Assembly: GCF_009674485.1 (NCBI RefSeq)
Contig: NZ_WKJJ01000003.1
Location: forward strand, 62,001 to 126,000
Reading direction: 5' to 3'
Source of the DNA: Pseudoduganella rivuli
Lineage (GTDB): Bacteria; Pseudomonadota; Gammaproteobacteria; Burkholderiales; Burkholderiaceae_D
DNA: 64,000 nt
Shown here one piece after another: positions 1 through 7,924 of this stretch. Each line of letters opens with the position of its first letter. Position 1 is the stretch's first letter. The notes beneath the pieces were generated by a model, which saw nothing but the letters and a program-made list of their open reading frames with translations, ran no database searches and was not told where the DNA came from. Made by a program: the position numbers and the translations under genes.

Positions 1-987
1 GCGCGCCTGATCGCGGAACGCGACGGCAAGAGCGCGCCGGTGTTCCCGGAAGATTTGAAGCAGTTCAAGGACGACCCGCGCGTGACCGAAAACATCGCGC
101 TGCAAAATCAGCTGTTCACGTCGCGCCAGTCTTCATTAAAAAGCGAACTGGGCGCCATCGATGAAAATATTTCGGGCCTGAAGCTGCAACTGGACGGCCT
201 GTTGGCATCGCGCGACAGCAAGAAAGAGCAGCTGGTCATCCTGAAAGAGCAGGTGGACAACCTGCGCGACCTGTCGCGTGACGGCTTCGTGGCGCGCGCC
301 CGTTTGCTGGACGTGGAACGCACCTACGTGCAAACCAAGGGCGCACTGGCGGAAGACATGGGCAACATTGGCCGCACCCAGCGCCAGATTTCCGAACTGA
401 CCTTGCGCCGCGCCCAGCGCGTGCAGGACTACCAGAAGGAAGTCCGCAGCCAGCTGTCCGAAGTGCAGAAGGAAGCGGAAGCCCTGTCCAACCGGTTCGT
501 GGCGGAAGAATATAACCTCAAGAATGCCGACGTGACAGCGCCGGTGGACGGTACCGTGATCGGCATGAACGTGTTCACCAAAGGTGGCGTGGTGCAGCCC
601 GGCTTCAAGATGATGGACATTGTGCCGGTGGACGATGCGCTGGTGGTGGAAGGCCGCCTGCCGGTCAACCTGATCGACAAGGTCCATGCCGGCATGCCGG
701 TGGAGCTGATCTTCGCCGCGTTTAACAGCAACACCTCGCCGCATATTCCGGGCAAGGTGACCAAGGTGTCGCCCGACCGCCTGATGGACGAGCGCAGTGG
801 TCAGCCTTACTATACCGTGGTGGCCAGCGTATCGCCGGAAGGCTTGAAGACCATGCATCGCCACAAGATGGAAGTGCGCCCTGGTATGCCAGTGGAACTG
901 TTTGTGAAGACGGGCGAACGCACGATGATGAATTACCTGCTGAAGCCAATTTTCGACCGCGCCAAAACTTCGATGTCGGAGGAATAA
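1..987 (+). CDS. HlyD-family type I secretion adaptor, 5'-truncated by window edge
   Basis: This is the periplasmic adaptor (membrane fusion protein) of a type I secretion system; it would link an inner-membrane ABC exporter to a TolC-type channel. The reading frame is open from base 1, so the N-terminus and transmembrane anchor lie upstream of the window. What is visible is a long charged coiled-coil hairpin (about residues 25-165), a lipoyl/beta-barrel part containing 'APVDGTVIGMNVFTKGGVV', and the C-terminal 'VRPGMPVELFVKTGER' segment typical of HlyD/PrtE adaptors. The next gene, for a TolC-like protein, starts 4 bases after the stop, so the two are co-transcribed. An ABC exporter gene is expected just upstream, outside the window. 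An internal GTG at 40 is not the real start. Confidence 0.93.
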   Translation, partial: ARLIAERDGKSAPVFPEDLKQFKDDPRVTENIALQNQLFTSRQSSLKSELGAIDENISGLKLQLDGLLASRDSKKEQLVILKEQVDNLRDLSRDGFVARARLLDVERTYVQTKGALAEDMGNIGRTQRQISELTLRRAQRVQDYQKEVRSQLSEVQKEAEALSNRFVAEEYNLKNADVTAPVDGTVIGMNVFTKGGVVQPGFKMMDIVPVDDALVVEGRLPVNLIDKVHAGMPVELIFAAFNSNTSPHIPGKVTKVSPDRLMDERSGQPYYTVVASVSPEGLKTMHRHKMEVRPGMPVELFVKTGERTMMNYLLKPIFDRAKTSMSEE

Positions 988-991
988 TATA

Positions 992-2326
992 GTGAGCTTT
1001 CTGCGATCCAAACGCGGCCTGATGGCCACGGCGCTGGGCGCCGCTTTCCTGTTGCCTGGCGCCGGCGCATCGGCCATGGGCCTGATCCAGGCGTACGAAG
1101 CGGCTTTGAAAAACGATCCTGCTTACCGCGCCGCGTTCTACAGCACGGAAAGCGGCAAGGAAAACAAGATCATTGCCCGCGCCGGCCTGTTGCCCAGCCT
1201 GTCCGCCAGCGTCAGCGGCGGCAGGAACCACAGTGACATCATCCAGGGCTCGCAGCCGATGCGGCAGGAAGACTACAACAGCAAGTCGCGTGTCGTGCAA
1301 TTGCGCCAGACCGTGGTGAACTTCGATGCGCTGGCCCGCTACAAGCAAGGCGTGCTGCAGGAGCAGGCGGCGGAGTCGTCGCTGCTGAGCGAAACGCAGC
1401 AGGTGGCGTTGCGCGTCGTGGGCGCCTATGTCGAAGTGCTGTTCCGCCAGGACCAGCTGGCCGTGGCGAAGAGCGAACGGGATACCTATGTCGAACGCAT
1501 GAAGGTCAATGACCGCATGTATGCGAAAGGCGAGGGTACCCGTACCGATATGCTGGAAACCCGCGCCCGCCTGGATGTGTCGGAAGCGGCGGTGCTGGAA
1601 GCGCAGGACCAATTGAACTCGGCCCGCACCACGCTGGAAGGGATCGTTGGCGGCCCGGTGGGAGAACTGGACCGGCTGGCGCCCCAGTTCCGCAGCCGCC
1701 CGATGGAAACGCAAAGCTTTGAAGAGTGGAAGCGCATCGCGCTGGATAACAACCACGAAATCCGCACGCGCCGCCTCACGGTCGACATCAACCAGCAGGA
1801 AGTCAACAAGCAGCGCGCCGGCCATTATCCGCGCCTGGACGTGACGGCGTCGTATTCCAAGAGCTTGTCGGAGTCCGTGAATACGATTAATACGGATTAC
1901 ACCACGCGCTCCGTGGGTTTCCAGCTGAATATTCCGCTGTATTCCGGCGGTGCAGTCAATGCCGCAACGCGCCAGGCGGTGGCGGGGCGCGAAAAAGCCA
2001 GGGCGGAACTGCAGTCGGAAGTCGACCGCGCCATGGTGGAATTGCGCAAGGACTATGACCAGCTGGCCAGCGCCGTGCCCCGCATCGACGCGCTGTCCAA
2101 GGCAGTCGATTCCGGCAAGCTGCTGGTGACCGCGACCGAGCAGAGTATCAAGGGCGGCGTGCGTATCAACCTGGATTTGCTCGATGCCCAGCGCCAGCTC
2201 AGCGTCACGGAGCGTGACCTGGCCCAGGCGCGCTATGCGTACATCCTGGCTTACCTGAAGCTGCGCGCCGCAGCCGGCCAACTGGCGGTGTCCGACATCC
2301 GCGAAATGGCGGCGTATTTCCGTTAA
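992..2326 (+). CDS. TolC-family outer-membrane channel of type I secretion
   Basis: 444-residue outer-membrane efflux protein, the exit duct partner of the HlyD-type adaptor upstream. A GTG start at 992 is chosen because a strong GGAGG lies at 978-982, inside the end of the upstream gene. The N-terminus has a signal peptide ending near 'GAGASA', followed by 'LIQAYEAALKNDPAYRAA', the usual opening of mature TolC proteins. Two duplicated long helical halves with 'LDLLDAQRQL' near the end match the TolC family, and the length is normal. The stop codon overlaps the start of the next small gene (TAATG at 2324-2328). Likely substrates are RTX or DUF4214-type proteins such as the two M10 proteases further on; that link is inference. 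Confidence 0.93.
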   Translation: MSFLRSKRGLMATALGAAFLLPGAGASAMGLIQAYEAALKNDPAYRAAFYSTESGKENKIIARAGLLPSLSASVSGGRNHSDIIQGSQPMRQEDYNSKSRVVQLRQTVVNFDALARYKQGVLQEQAAESSLLSETQQVALRVVGAYVEVLFRQDQLAVAKSERDTYVERMKVNDRMYAKGEGTRTDMLETRARLDVSEAAVLEAQDQLNSARTTLEGIVGGPVGELDRLAPQFRSRPMETQSFEEWKRIALDNNHEIRTRRLTVDINQQEVNKQRAGHYPRLDVTASYSKSLSESVNTINTDYTTRSVGFQLNIPLYSGGAVNAATRQAVAGREKARAELQSEVDRAMVELRKDYDQLASAVPRIDALSKAVDSGKLLVTATEQSIKGGVRINLDLLDAQRQLSVTERDLAQARYAYILAYLKLRAAAGQLAVSDIREMAAYFR

Positions 2327-2532
2327 TGATGGACGATGAAGAAGAAGTCACGGTCGACGGCGTCACCTACAAGGTGGCGTCGCTGAGCGAGGAAGCGCGG
2401 ACGCAGGTGAATAACTTGAAGTTTGTCGAAGCGGAGATTGCCGCAATGCAGTCGAAGGTGGCGGTGTTTACCACCGCCAAAATCGCCTACGAAAACGCGT
2501 TGCGGCAGGCGTTACCGCGCGCGACGCATTAA
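2326..2532 (+). CDS. small DUF6447-like protein
   Basis: 68-residue acidic-start protein (MMDDEEEVTVDGVTYKVASL...) whose ATG overlaps the stop of the TolC-like gene, so it is translationally coupled to the secretion operon. A second ATG three bases on is an equally good start. The pattern of a short 'VDGVTYKVASLSEEA' beta segment followed by one long helix ending in 'YENALRQALP' resembles the small proteins annotated as DUF6447, often found beside type I secretion genes. No signal peptide or membrane segment is visible, so it should be cytoplasmic. Its function is unknown. The family name is from memory. Confidence 0.8.
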   Translation: MMDDEEEVTVDGVTYKVASLSEEARTQVNNLKFVEAEIAAMQSKVAVFTTAKIAYENALRQALPRATH

Positions 2533-2624
2533 GCTTTGAGTCTGACCATGCCAGTAGCTGTCTTCTGTAGCGTGAATTTGCGGGCGAAGCGCGCGTAATC
2601 CACCACGCCCGGGACAAAACGCAT
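2529..2624 (-). pseudogene. possible 31-residue remnant after the epimerase gene
   Basis: In the gap between the DUF6447-like gene and the decarboxylase gene, the minus strand encodes a 31-residue frame starting at ATG 2624 (MRFVPGVVDYARFARKF...) and ending at 2529. The TTAA at 2529-2532 provides stops for both strands. The residue mix looks protein-like (Tyr, Phe, Lys alternation) and unlike the low-complexity shadows nearby, but there is no ribosome binding site and two stops (TAG, TAA) lie directly upstream. It may be the C-terminal stub of a deleted gene of the sugar cluster. It could equally be chance. Confidence 0.25.
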
Positions 2625-2649
2625 GAGGTGTTACTAGATCGGTTGTGCT

Positions 2650-3672
2650 TCAAGCACAGGCGTCATACGCGGTAAATATCGAACGCAAGGCCGCATCCAG
2701 CCCGACTTCAGGCGACCAGGATAAATCGGTTTTCGCTGCAGCGATGTTGGGGATGCGCCGGCGCGGATCTTCATAGCCGGAACCATATACGTCGGTACCC
2801 GGCAGTGCCTGGAAGTGCACTTTGGCCGCCGATTCACGCAACGCGGGATATTCAGCAGCGATCGCCACCATCCGGTTCGCCAGTTCGGCGACCGACACGT
2901 CGTTGTGCGGATTGCCGATGTTGTAGATCTTGCCATCAGCCAGCCCGGATGTATCGGCGAGGATGCGCATCAGCGCCTCGACCCCGTCAGTAATGCACGT
3001 AAAACTGCGGTGCTGCGCGCCGCCATCGACTAGCGTGATTGGCTGGCCATGAAGGATGGCGTACAAGAACTTGGTCACAACGCGGCTTGAACCCTCATGC
3101 GCCGCGGCGAGCGAGTCTTGTCCCTGGCCGATCCAGTTGAATGGGCGGAACAGGGTAAACCGCAGGCCATGCTGTTGGCCATAGGCGCAGATCACACGGT
3201 CCATCAGTTGTTTCGAACAGGCGTAGATCCAGCGTGATTTTGTTACCGGGCCATACACCAGCTGCGTCGTTTCCGGATTGAATTCCTCATCCGTGCTCAT
3301 GCCGTACACTTCCGACGTGGAAGGGAAGACCAGGCGCTTGCCATGCTTGACGGTGGCACGGACAATCGGCAAATTCGCTTCGAAATCCAGTTCAAAGACC
3401 GACAGCGGGTCCGAGATATAGGTGGCGGGCGTTGCAATCGCCACCAGCGGCAGGATGATATCGCACAGCTGGATGTGCGCGTCGATCCACGCCTGCTCGA
3501 GCCGGATGTCGCCCTTGAAAAAATGAAAGCGTGGATGGCTTAACTGTTCGCTCAGCCGATCCTGTGCAATGTCCATCGCATGAACTTCCCACGTGGTGGT
3601 GTCCAGTATGCGGCGCGATAAGTGATGGCCAATGAAACCATTGGCCCCAAGAATAAGAATTTTTTTTGTCAT
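2650..3672 (-). CDS. ArnA-like UDP-glucuronate decarboxylase / UDP-4-keto-pentose synthase
   Basis: 340-residue extended short-chain dehydrogenase. It should bind NAD and oxidatively decarboxylate UDP-glucuronic acid to UDP-4-keto-pentose, possibly reducing part of it to UDP-xylose as the Ralstonia homologue does. Seen: GANGFIGHHL nucleotide-binding motif at the N-terminus, 'FPSTSEVYGM' with the ArnA-type Ser-Glu pair, 'YACSKQLMDR' (YxxxK), and an arginine-rich 'YEDPRRRIPNI' near the end, where ArnA has its catalytic Arg. The formyltransferase half of E. coli ArnA is absent. It is the last gene of the six-gene cluster; its ATG overlaps the aminotransferase stop by four bases (3669-3672). Its product would be the substrate of that aminotransferase. 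Confidence 0.88.
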   Translation of the reverse strand: MTKKILILGANGFIGHHLSRRILDTTTWEVHAMDIAQDRLSEQLSHPRFHFFKGDIRLEQAWIDAHIQLCDIILPLVAIATPATYISDPLSVFELDFEANLPIVRATVKHGKRLVFPSTSEVYGMSTDEEFNPETTQLVYGPVTKSRWIYACSKQLMDRVICAYGQQHGLRFTLFRPFNWIGQGQDSLAAAHEGSSRVVTKFLYAILHGQPITLVDGGAQHRSFTCITDGVEALMRILADTSGLADGKIYNIGNPHNDVSVAELANRMVAIAAEYPALRESAAKVHFQALPGTDVYGSGYEDPRRRIPNIAAAKTDLSWSPEVGLDAALRSIFTAYDACA

Positions 3673-4775
3673 GGAAGTACTTTTTGCAGAGCGTCGCAGA
3701 CACGCAGGACATCGGCGGTGATCATCTGGGGATGCAGGGGCAGAGTGAGGATGCGGCGCGCAATATTTTCCGCGATGGGGAAGTCGCCGGGGGCGTACCC
3801 CAGGCGCCGGTAGGCAGTATACAGGTGAACCGCCGGATAATGCACGCCGGCGCCGATACCCAATGCGCGCAGGGCGCGTATCACTGCCGCGCGATCGGTA
3901 TTATCCGGCAACAACACCTGGAACATATGCCAGTTCGAGCCGGTGAAGTCGGCCTGCGGCAAGACCAGGCCGCGATCCTGCGGCAGGCCCGCAAAATAGT
4001 CTTGGGCCAGCATGCGCCGCAGTTGCGTAATCTCGGCCACGCGTGCCAGTTGTCCCAGGCCGATCACGGCGGCAACGTCCGACATGTTCGCCTTGAAGCC
4101 CATTTCATCGATATCCAGGGTGCCATCGTCAAACCGCTGGACGCCGAGCAGGCGCAAACGCTCGCATCGCGCAGGGTCCATATCCGGCGGCAGCACCAGG
4201 GCGCCGCCTTCCCCGGTGGTGATGTTTTTGTTGGCATGGAAGCTGAACGCAACGAAGTCTCCCGTTGCGCCAACCGGCTGGCCACACGACTGCGCGCCGA
4301 ACGACTGCGCGGCATCTTCGATCACGCGCAAGCCGTGACGGTGCGCCAAGCCATACAGTGCGTCCCGATCCACGGGGAGCCCGGCCAGGTCGACCGGCAT
4401 GATGGCACGCACCTCCGGTGTGACCGCGTCCGCCGCCAGGCGCAGGTCGAGATTGCGCGTGACCGGGTCCACATCGACAAAGCGGGGCCGCGCACCGGCC
4501 TGCACAATCACATTGGCGGTCGCCACCCAGGTCAGCGGCGTGGTGATCACAACGTCGCCCTGGCCGACGTCAGCCAGTTGCAGCGCCAGTGCCAATGCGG
4601 CGGTCCCCGAGTTCATCACGCGCACCGTGCGGCCGCCGCAATAGGTGGCCAGCGCTGCCTCGAATGCGCGCACTTGCGGGCCGCCGGTCAGCCAGCCAGA
4701 GCGCAACACGGCAACGACCTGCTCGATCGTTGCCTCGTCTATCGACGGACGTGCAAAAGGCAAAAAATCAGTCAC
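3669..4775 (-). CDS. ArnB-like DegT/DnrJ/EryC1/StrS sugar aminotransferase
   Basis: 368-residue PLP-dependent aminotransferase, expected to convert UDP-4-keto-pentose into a UDP-4-amino-4-deoxy-pentose with glutamate as amino donor. Its opening 'FLPFARPSIDEATIEQVV' and 'VLRSGWLTGGP' closely parallel E. coli ArnB, and the PLP lysine lies in 'FSFHANKNITTGEGG', as in ArnB. The frame is open further upstream, but GTG at 4775 is taken as start: it gives the ArnB-like N-terminus and overlaps the upstream stop in an 8-base GTGACTGA (4768-4775). Together with the ArnA-like decarboxylase this rebuilds the UDP-Ara4N route, but no ArnC, ArnD or ArnT is nearby, so lipid A modification is not the obvious destination. 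Confidence 0.88.
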   Translation of the reverse strand: MTDFLPFARPSIDEATIEQVVAVLRSGWLTGGPQVRAFEAALATYCGGRTVRVMNSGTAALALALQLADVGQGDVVITTPLTWVATANVIVQAGARPRFVDVDPVTRNLDLRLAADAVTPEVRAIMPVDLAGLPVDRDALYGLAHRHGLRVIEDAAQSFGAQSCGQPVGATGDFVAFSFHANKNITTGEGGALVLPPDMDPARCERLRLLGVQRFDDGTLDIDEMGFKANMSDVAAVIGLGQLARVAEITQLRRMLAQDYFAGLPQDRGLVLPQADFTGSNWHMFQVLLPDNTDRAAVIRALRALGIGAGVHYPAVHLYTAYRRLGYAPGDFPIAENIARRILTLPLHPQMITADVLRVCDALQKVLP

Positions 4776-5616
4776 AGCCCAACCTCGCACGTACCCATTG
4801 ACGCGACGCCAGCGGACGCTGCAGCGTATCGGCCAGCGCGATGGCGCGCCGTACCAAGGCCAGGTTGGTCGCTGGCTGGCGGCGCTCGCGGTCCAGCCAT
4901 AGATTGTCTTCAAGGCCCGTGCGAATACCGTCGGCAAACAGCAAACCGAGCGTGTTCGCCGTCAGCTGGGTATGTCCGAGTCCGGCAACGGCAACCACCG
5001 CCTGTTCGGGAATATGCTGCCGAAGCGCCGCAAACTGCATGGGATTGGCCTGCGCTCCTGCAATGTTCCCTAGAAGCATGTTGACATAGCAGGGCGCGTG
5101 CACGAGTTTCTCTTTGATCAGCACGTGCAAAAAATTGGCCATGCCGAGGTCAAATACTTCCAGCTCTGGACGGATGCCCCGTTCCAGCATGCGCGCCGCA
5201 AGGGCCCGGATGGTTTCCGGCGCATTGATGCTGGCTTGTCCGGTGAAGTTTAGTGAGCTCAGCGTCAAGCTGGCCATGTCCGGCTTCATGTCGCCATCCA
5301 AGTCCAGTACCCGCGAGCGCGACGCAAAGCCGGGATCGTTTCGGCCACTGGTCGTGATGCAAACGAGCACCTCTCGCCCGCCGGGCAACTGGCGTATGCT
5401 CTCGATCAGGCGCCCGAAGGGTTCGGGGTCGCTGGTCGGGACCCCATTCACATCACGTGCATGCAAGTGCAGCATGTGCACGCCCAGTTCCAGCGCGGGC
5501 GCAATATCGTCAATGATTTCCTGGTGCGACAGCGGGACGCTGGCGCTCATGGCGCGGGTCGGCACCATGCCGGTGAGCGCGAGATTGATTAAATACGGGG
5601 AGTTCGTGTCAGTCAT
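4768..5616 (-). CDS. BKACE (3-keto-5-aminohexanoate cleavage, DUF849) family enzyme
   Basis: 282-residue TIM-barrel enzyme of the beta-keto acid cleavage family, which condenses a beta-keto acid with acetyl-CoA and splits it into acetoacetate plus a new acyl-CoA. The zinc-binding HxH is present in 'MLHLHARDVNG', and 'AVAGLGHTQL' and 'IRTGLEDNLW' match the family core. The N-terminal 'LALTGMVPTRAM' differs from the lysine-fermentation enzyme Kce (TGAETTRAD), which has an active-site Glu there; it resembles a subgroup whose substrate I cannot name. The ATG overlaps the acyltransferase stop by 8 bases (ATGACTGA, 5609-5616), so it is firmly part of the sugar operon. That setting is unusual for a catabolic enzyme and suggests it makes an acyl-CoA for sugar acylation (inference). 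Confidence 0.87.
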   Translation of the reverse strand: MTDTNSPYLINLALTGMVPTRAMSASVPLSHQEIIDDIAPALELGVHMLHLHARDVNGVPTSDPEPFGRLIESIRQLPGGREVLVCITTSGRNDPGFASRSRVLDLDGDMKPDMASLTLSSLNFTGQASINAPETIRALAARMLERGIRPELEVFDLGMANFLHVLIKEKLVHAPCYVNMLLGNIAGAQANPMQFAALRQHIPEQAVVAVAGLGHTQLTANTLGLLFADGIRTGLEDNLWLDRERRQPATNLALVRRAIALADTLQRPLASRQWVRARLGCD

Positions 5617-6289
5617 GGTTGGGCGCCAACTGTTTGCGGACGGTTGCGGGCACGCCGGCCACCATCACTGCGGCGGGCACGTCGGCCAGCACCACTGCGC
5701 CGCCCGCGATGACTGCATGATCGCCGATGCACAGGCGCTCAAGCACCGTGGCGCCCAGGCCCACCGTCACCCCGCGACCGTATACCGACAGGCCGCCCAG
5801 GTTGGCGCCCGGCTGAATCCGCGAAAAGGCCCCGATCCGGTTATCGTGGCCTAGCGTGACGCCGCGGTTGACAAAAACATGTTCATCCAGGATCGTGCCC
5901 GGCGCGATGACGCTGTTGGCGCCAACGAAAACGCCTTCGGCCAGCTTCGCCAGCGGCGAGACATAAGCTGTGCGGTGGACCAGCGTGCAAAAACGCAGCC
6001 CCCAGCGCTGGCGCACCAGTTCAGCCAAGTGGCGCCGGCGCGGTGTCGTTGGCCCCAGCAGGTAGGACTCGCCCTCACCCGGTGTAAAGGCATCGAGCGT
6101 CGTCACCTGCGGTGCGTCCCACACTTCGGCCACGCGCGCCAGCCGCTCCTGCAGCGGCACGCTGCGTGGTTCGATGGACTCCGGTTCGTGCACGACGATG
6201 GTCGATACGCTCCAGCCCACCGAATAGGCGGCATCAAGCAAGTCCGACAGAATGTTACTTGTTCCAAAAATAACCAGTTTAGTAGACAA
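5609..6289 (-). CDS. PglD/NeuD-family sugar acyltransferase
   Basis: 226-residue left-handed beta-helix acyltransferase of the PglD/NeuD kind, which N-acylates UDP-4-amino sugars using acyl-CoA. The N-terminal 'KLVIFGTSNILSDLLDAA' is the small nucleotide-sugar-binding domain; hexapeptide repeats follow ('FVGANSVIAPGTILDEHVF', 'CIGDHAVIAGGAVVL', 'VMVAGVPATV'). No ATG lies in a sensible place. TTG at 6289 gives MSTKLVIFG, matching family N-termini; another in-frame TTG at 6310 would add seven hydrophobic residues. It sits just before the BKACE gene and two genes before the aminotransferase in transcription order. The natural assignment is acylation of the amino sugar made by that aminotransferase. 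Confidence 0.84.
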   Translation of the reverse strand: MSTKLVIFGTSNILSDLLDAAYSVGWSVSTIVVHEPESIEPRSVPLQERLARVAEVWDAPQVTTLDAFTPGEGESYLLGPTTPRRRHLAELVRQRWGLRFCTLVHRTAYVSPLAKLAEGVFVGANSVIAPGTILDEHVFVNRGVTLGHDNRIGAFSRIQPGANLGGLSVYGRGVTVGLGATVLERLCIGDHAVIAGGAVVLADVPAAVMVAGVPATVRKQLAPNHD

Positions 6290-6361
6290 AGCAATAATCC
6301 ATAAAATCAAGTCGGCTTTCCGGCGTGCCCGCGGTGCGGCCCTCCGGCAAAGCTGCGTGGT

Positions 6362-7918
6362 TTAATCAGGGCGGGAATGGAATCGGTGCACCGCCAACTC
6401 CATAGCCTGGCGCAAATGGGGGGCGGCGCGCGCAAGGTCGATATCCTGGTCGAAGCGCTGGGCAAGACGCCTGCCCAGCATGTTGCGCTGCGGGGCGTCC
6501 GTGACCAGGGCCACACACAATGCAAAATATTCGTCCAGGCTGTCCACGGCGTCCGCACCGACCTTGTCGCCGCCATCCGTATTGGAAAAGGTTACCACAG
6601 GCAGCCCGGCGTCCATCGCCTCGGCCACTGCCAGGCCGCCGCCCATTCCTGGTGGATTAATATAGACATCGCAATCATTCCAGTGGGGCGTCATGTCCGT
6701 CACGTGCGGCGTGGCCTGGATCCGCTCTGGTGGCAGTGACGCCAGGACTGGCGGGAGAATGCCCTTGCCGCCCAGCAGGTGCCAGTGCACCTGCGGGTAG
6801 TCAAGCAGCAACTGCACCATCCGCATCGCCCACTCGCCGCCGATGCGGGAAGTCAGCACATTGCCAACAGTTAAAATGCGGATGCGACTGCCGACGCCGG
6901 CGCCGGCGCCGGCCCGTCCCGCCCGCCGTGCCGGATCGCCATAGCGGCGGAACGGGTAGTAAAAGGCTAATTGTGGAGGCTGCGAACCACCCCACGTTGA
7001 TGCGTACTGTCCGTGCAAGTGCGCCTGTGCCGTCAACCACACGTCGCTCCACACCATGGGGGCAATCGAACTGGTTGCCATGCCGAGCAGTGGCCAGCGC
7101 CGCCTGGCAAGCGCCACCACGGGCGAATAAAGTCCCACGAACACCAGCCCGTCCGGATTGAACTCATCCAGCTTTGCCAGCACGTCATGGCAGCGCCGGC
7201 GCACCGAATAGGCGGGATTGCAGCTGTGAACCTGGGTCGTGGCCGGCATGGTGCGCAGCCAGCCGACGAGCTCGGTCTCGACCAGTGTCGGCGTCACGCC
7301 ATTCCCCAGCAAATGTTCGCTGTCCGGCGCCTGGGCGTCATTCGCGCTGAACAGGTGGGTTTCGTAACCGAGCGCCGTCAGCACCTCCACCATGTCGAGG
7401 GCCATGCGGGTTGGCGGATGGCCGGGATCAAGCAACTGTGCGGCAAGCACGGCCACGCGCCGAATCGGGCGCGCCGGGTCCTTCGGCGCAGGCTCGGGTT
7501 GCGGCGCAGGCGGCTGCGCACTCACCGCAGCGTCAATATGGCTGGCGAGGCGCGGCAAGCCGAGGGTTCCAAGGCGCGCGGTGAAGTCGGTTCGGTTTAC
7601 AGCGTGCAACAGGCTGCGCTGCCAGGCAGCATTGAAAAATACCGCCATGCGGTCGGCATCTTGCGGTTGCATCACCGCCAGGGTGGCGGCGGCCTCGCAA
7701 AGCCACTGCGGGTCGCCGGTCAACACATCCAGCACCATCGCCTTGTAGAACTGGGGCAGGCCGGGTTGCCGGACCGCTTCAGCCAGCCGCTGCACCACGT
7801 CGTCCCGTGCCTGCGCGGTCCATTCGGCGCCGACCGCGCGACGCAAGGCGATCCAGCAATGGCTGGCGTAGGGGTTGGCGATGACACGGTCCAGCGCATC
7901 GTTGATGTTCAGGTCCAT
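6362..7918 (-). CDS. GT-B glycosyltransferase with N-terminal helical domain
   Basis: 518-residue cytoplasmic glycosyltransferase. The C-terminal half has GT-B features: 'RILTVGNVLTSRIGGEWAM', then 'WNDCDVYINPPGMGGGLAV' and 'AEAMDAGLPVVTF', a nucleotide-sugar binding region as in family 1/4 or GT41-like enzymes. Residues 1 to about 130 are a helical domain unlike ordinary polysaccharide glycosyltransferases; about residues 131-155 are a Pro/Ala linker. This helical-plus-GT-B plan recalls cytoplasmic protein glycosyltransferases of the HMW1C type, but I see no diagnostic HMW1C motif. Start ATG 7918 lies six bases after the dehydrogenase stop, with GAGGG in between. It presumably uses the sugar made by this operon. 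Family is confident, acceptor unknown. Confidence 0.78.
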   Translation of the reverse strand: MDLNINDALDRVIANPYASHCWIALRRAVGAEWTAQARDDVVQRLAEAVRQPGLPQFYKAMVLDVLTGDPQWLCEAAATLAVMQPQDADRMAVFFNAAWQRSLLHAVNRTDFTARLGTLGLPRLASHIDAAVSAQPPAPQPEPAPKDPARPIRRVAVLAAQLLDPGHPPTRMALDMVEVLTALGYETHLFSANDAQAPDSEHLLGNGVTPTLVETELVGWLRTMPATTQVHSCNPAYSVRRRCHDVLAKLDEFNPDGLVFVGLYSPVVALARRRWPLLGMATSSIAPMVWSDVWLTAQAHLHGQYASTWGGSQPPQLAFYYPFRRYGDPARRAGRAGAGAGVGSRIRILTVGNVLTSRIGGEWAMRMVQLLLDYPQVHWHLLGGKGILPPVLASLPPERIQATPHVTDMTPHWNDCDVYINPPGMGGGLAVAEAMDAGLPVVTFSNTDGGDKVGADAVDSLDEYFALCVALVTDAPQRNMLGRRLAQRFDQDIDLARAAPHLRQAMELAVHRFHSRPD

Positions 7919-7924
7919 GTGCCC

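Noticed and set aside
2581..2625. Possible further copy of a GGGCGGATTA-type repeat in the gap before the decarboxylase gene
   Set aside because: Only a short stretch (GCGTAATCCACCACGCCC) resembles such repeats; no second arm or match to the GTAGGGCGG copies.
3666..5084. 472-residue plus-strand frame opposite the aminotransferase and BKACE genes
   Set aside because: His/Arg/Gln-rich composition and exact overlap with two well-recognised minus-strand genes mark it as a high-GC antisense shadow.
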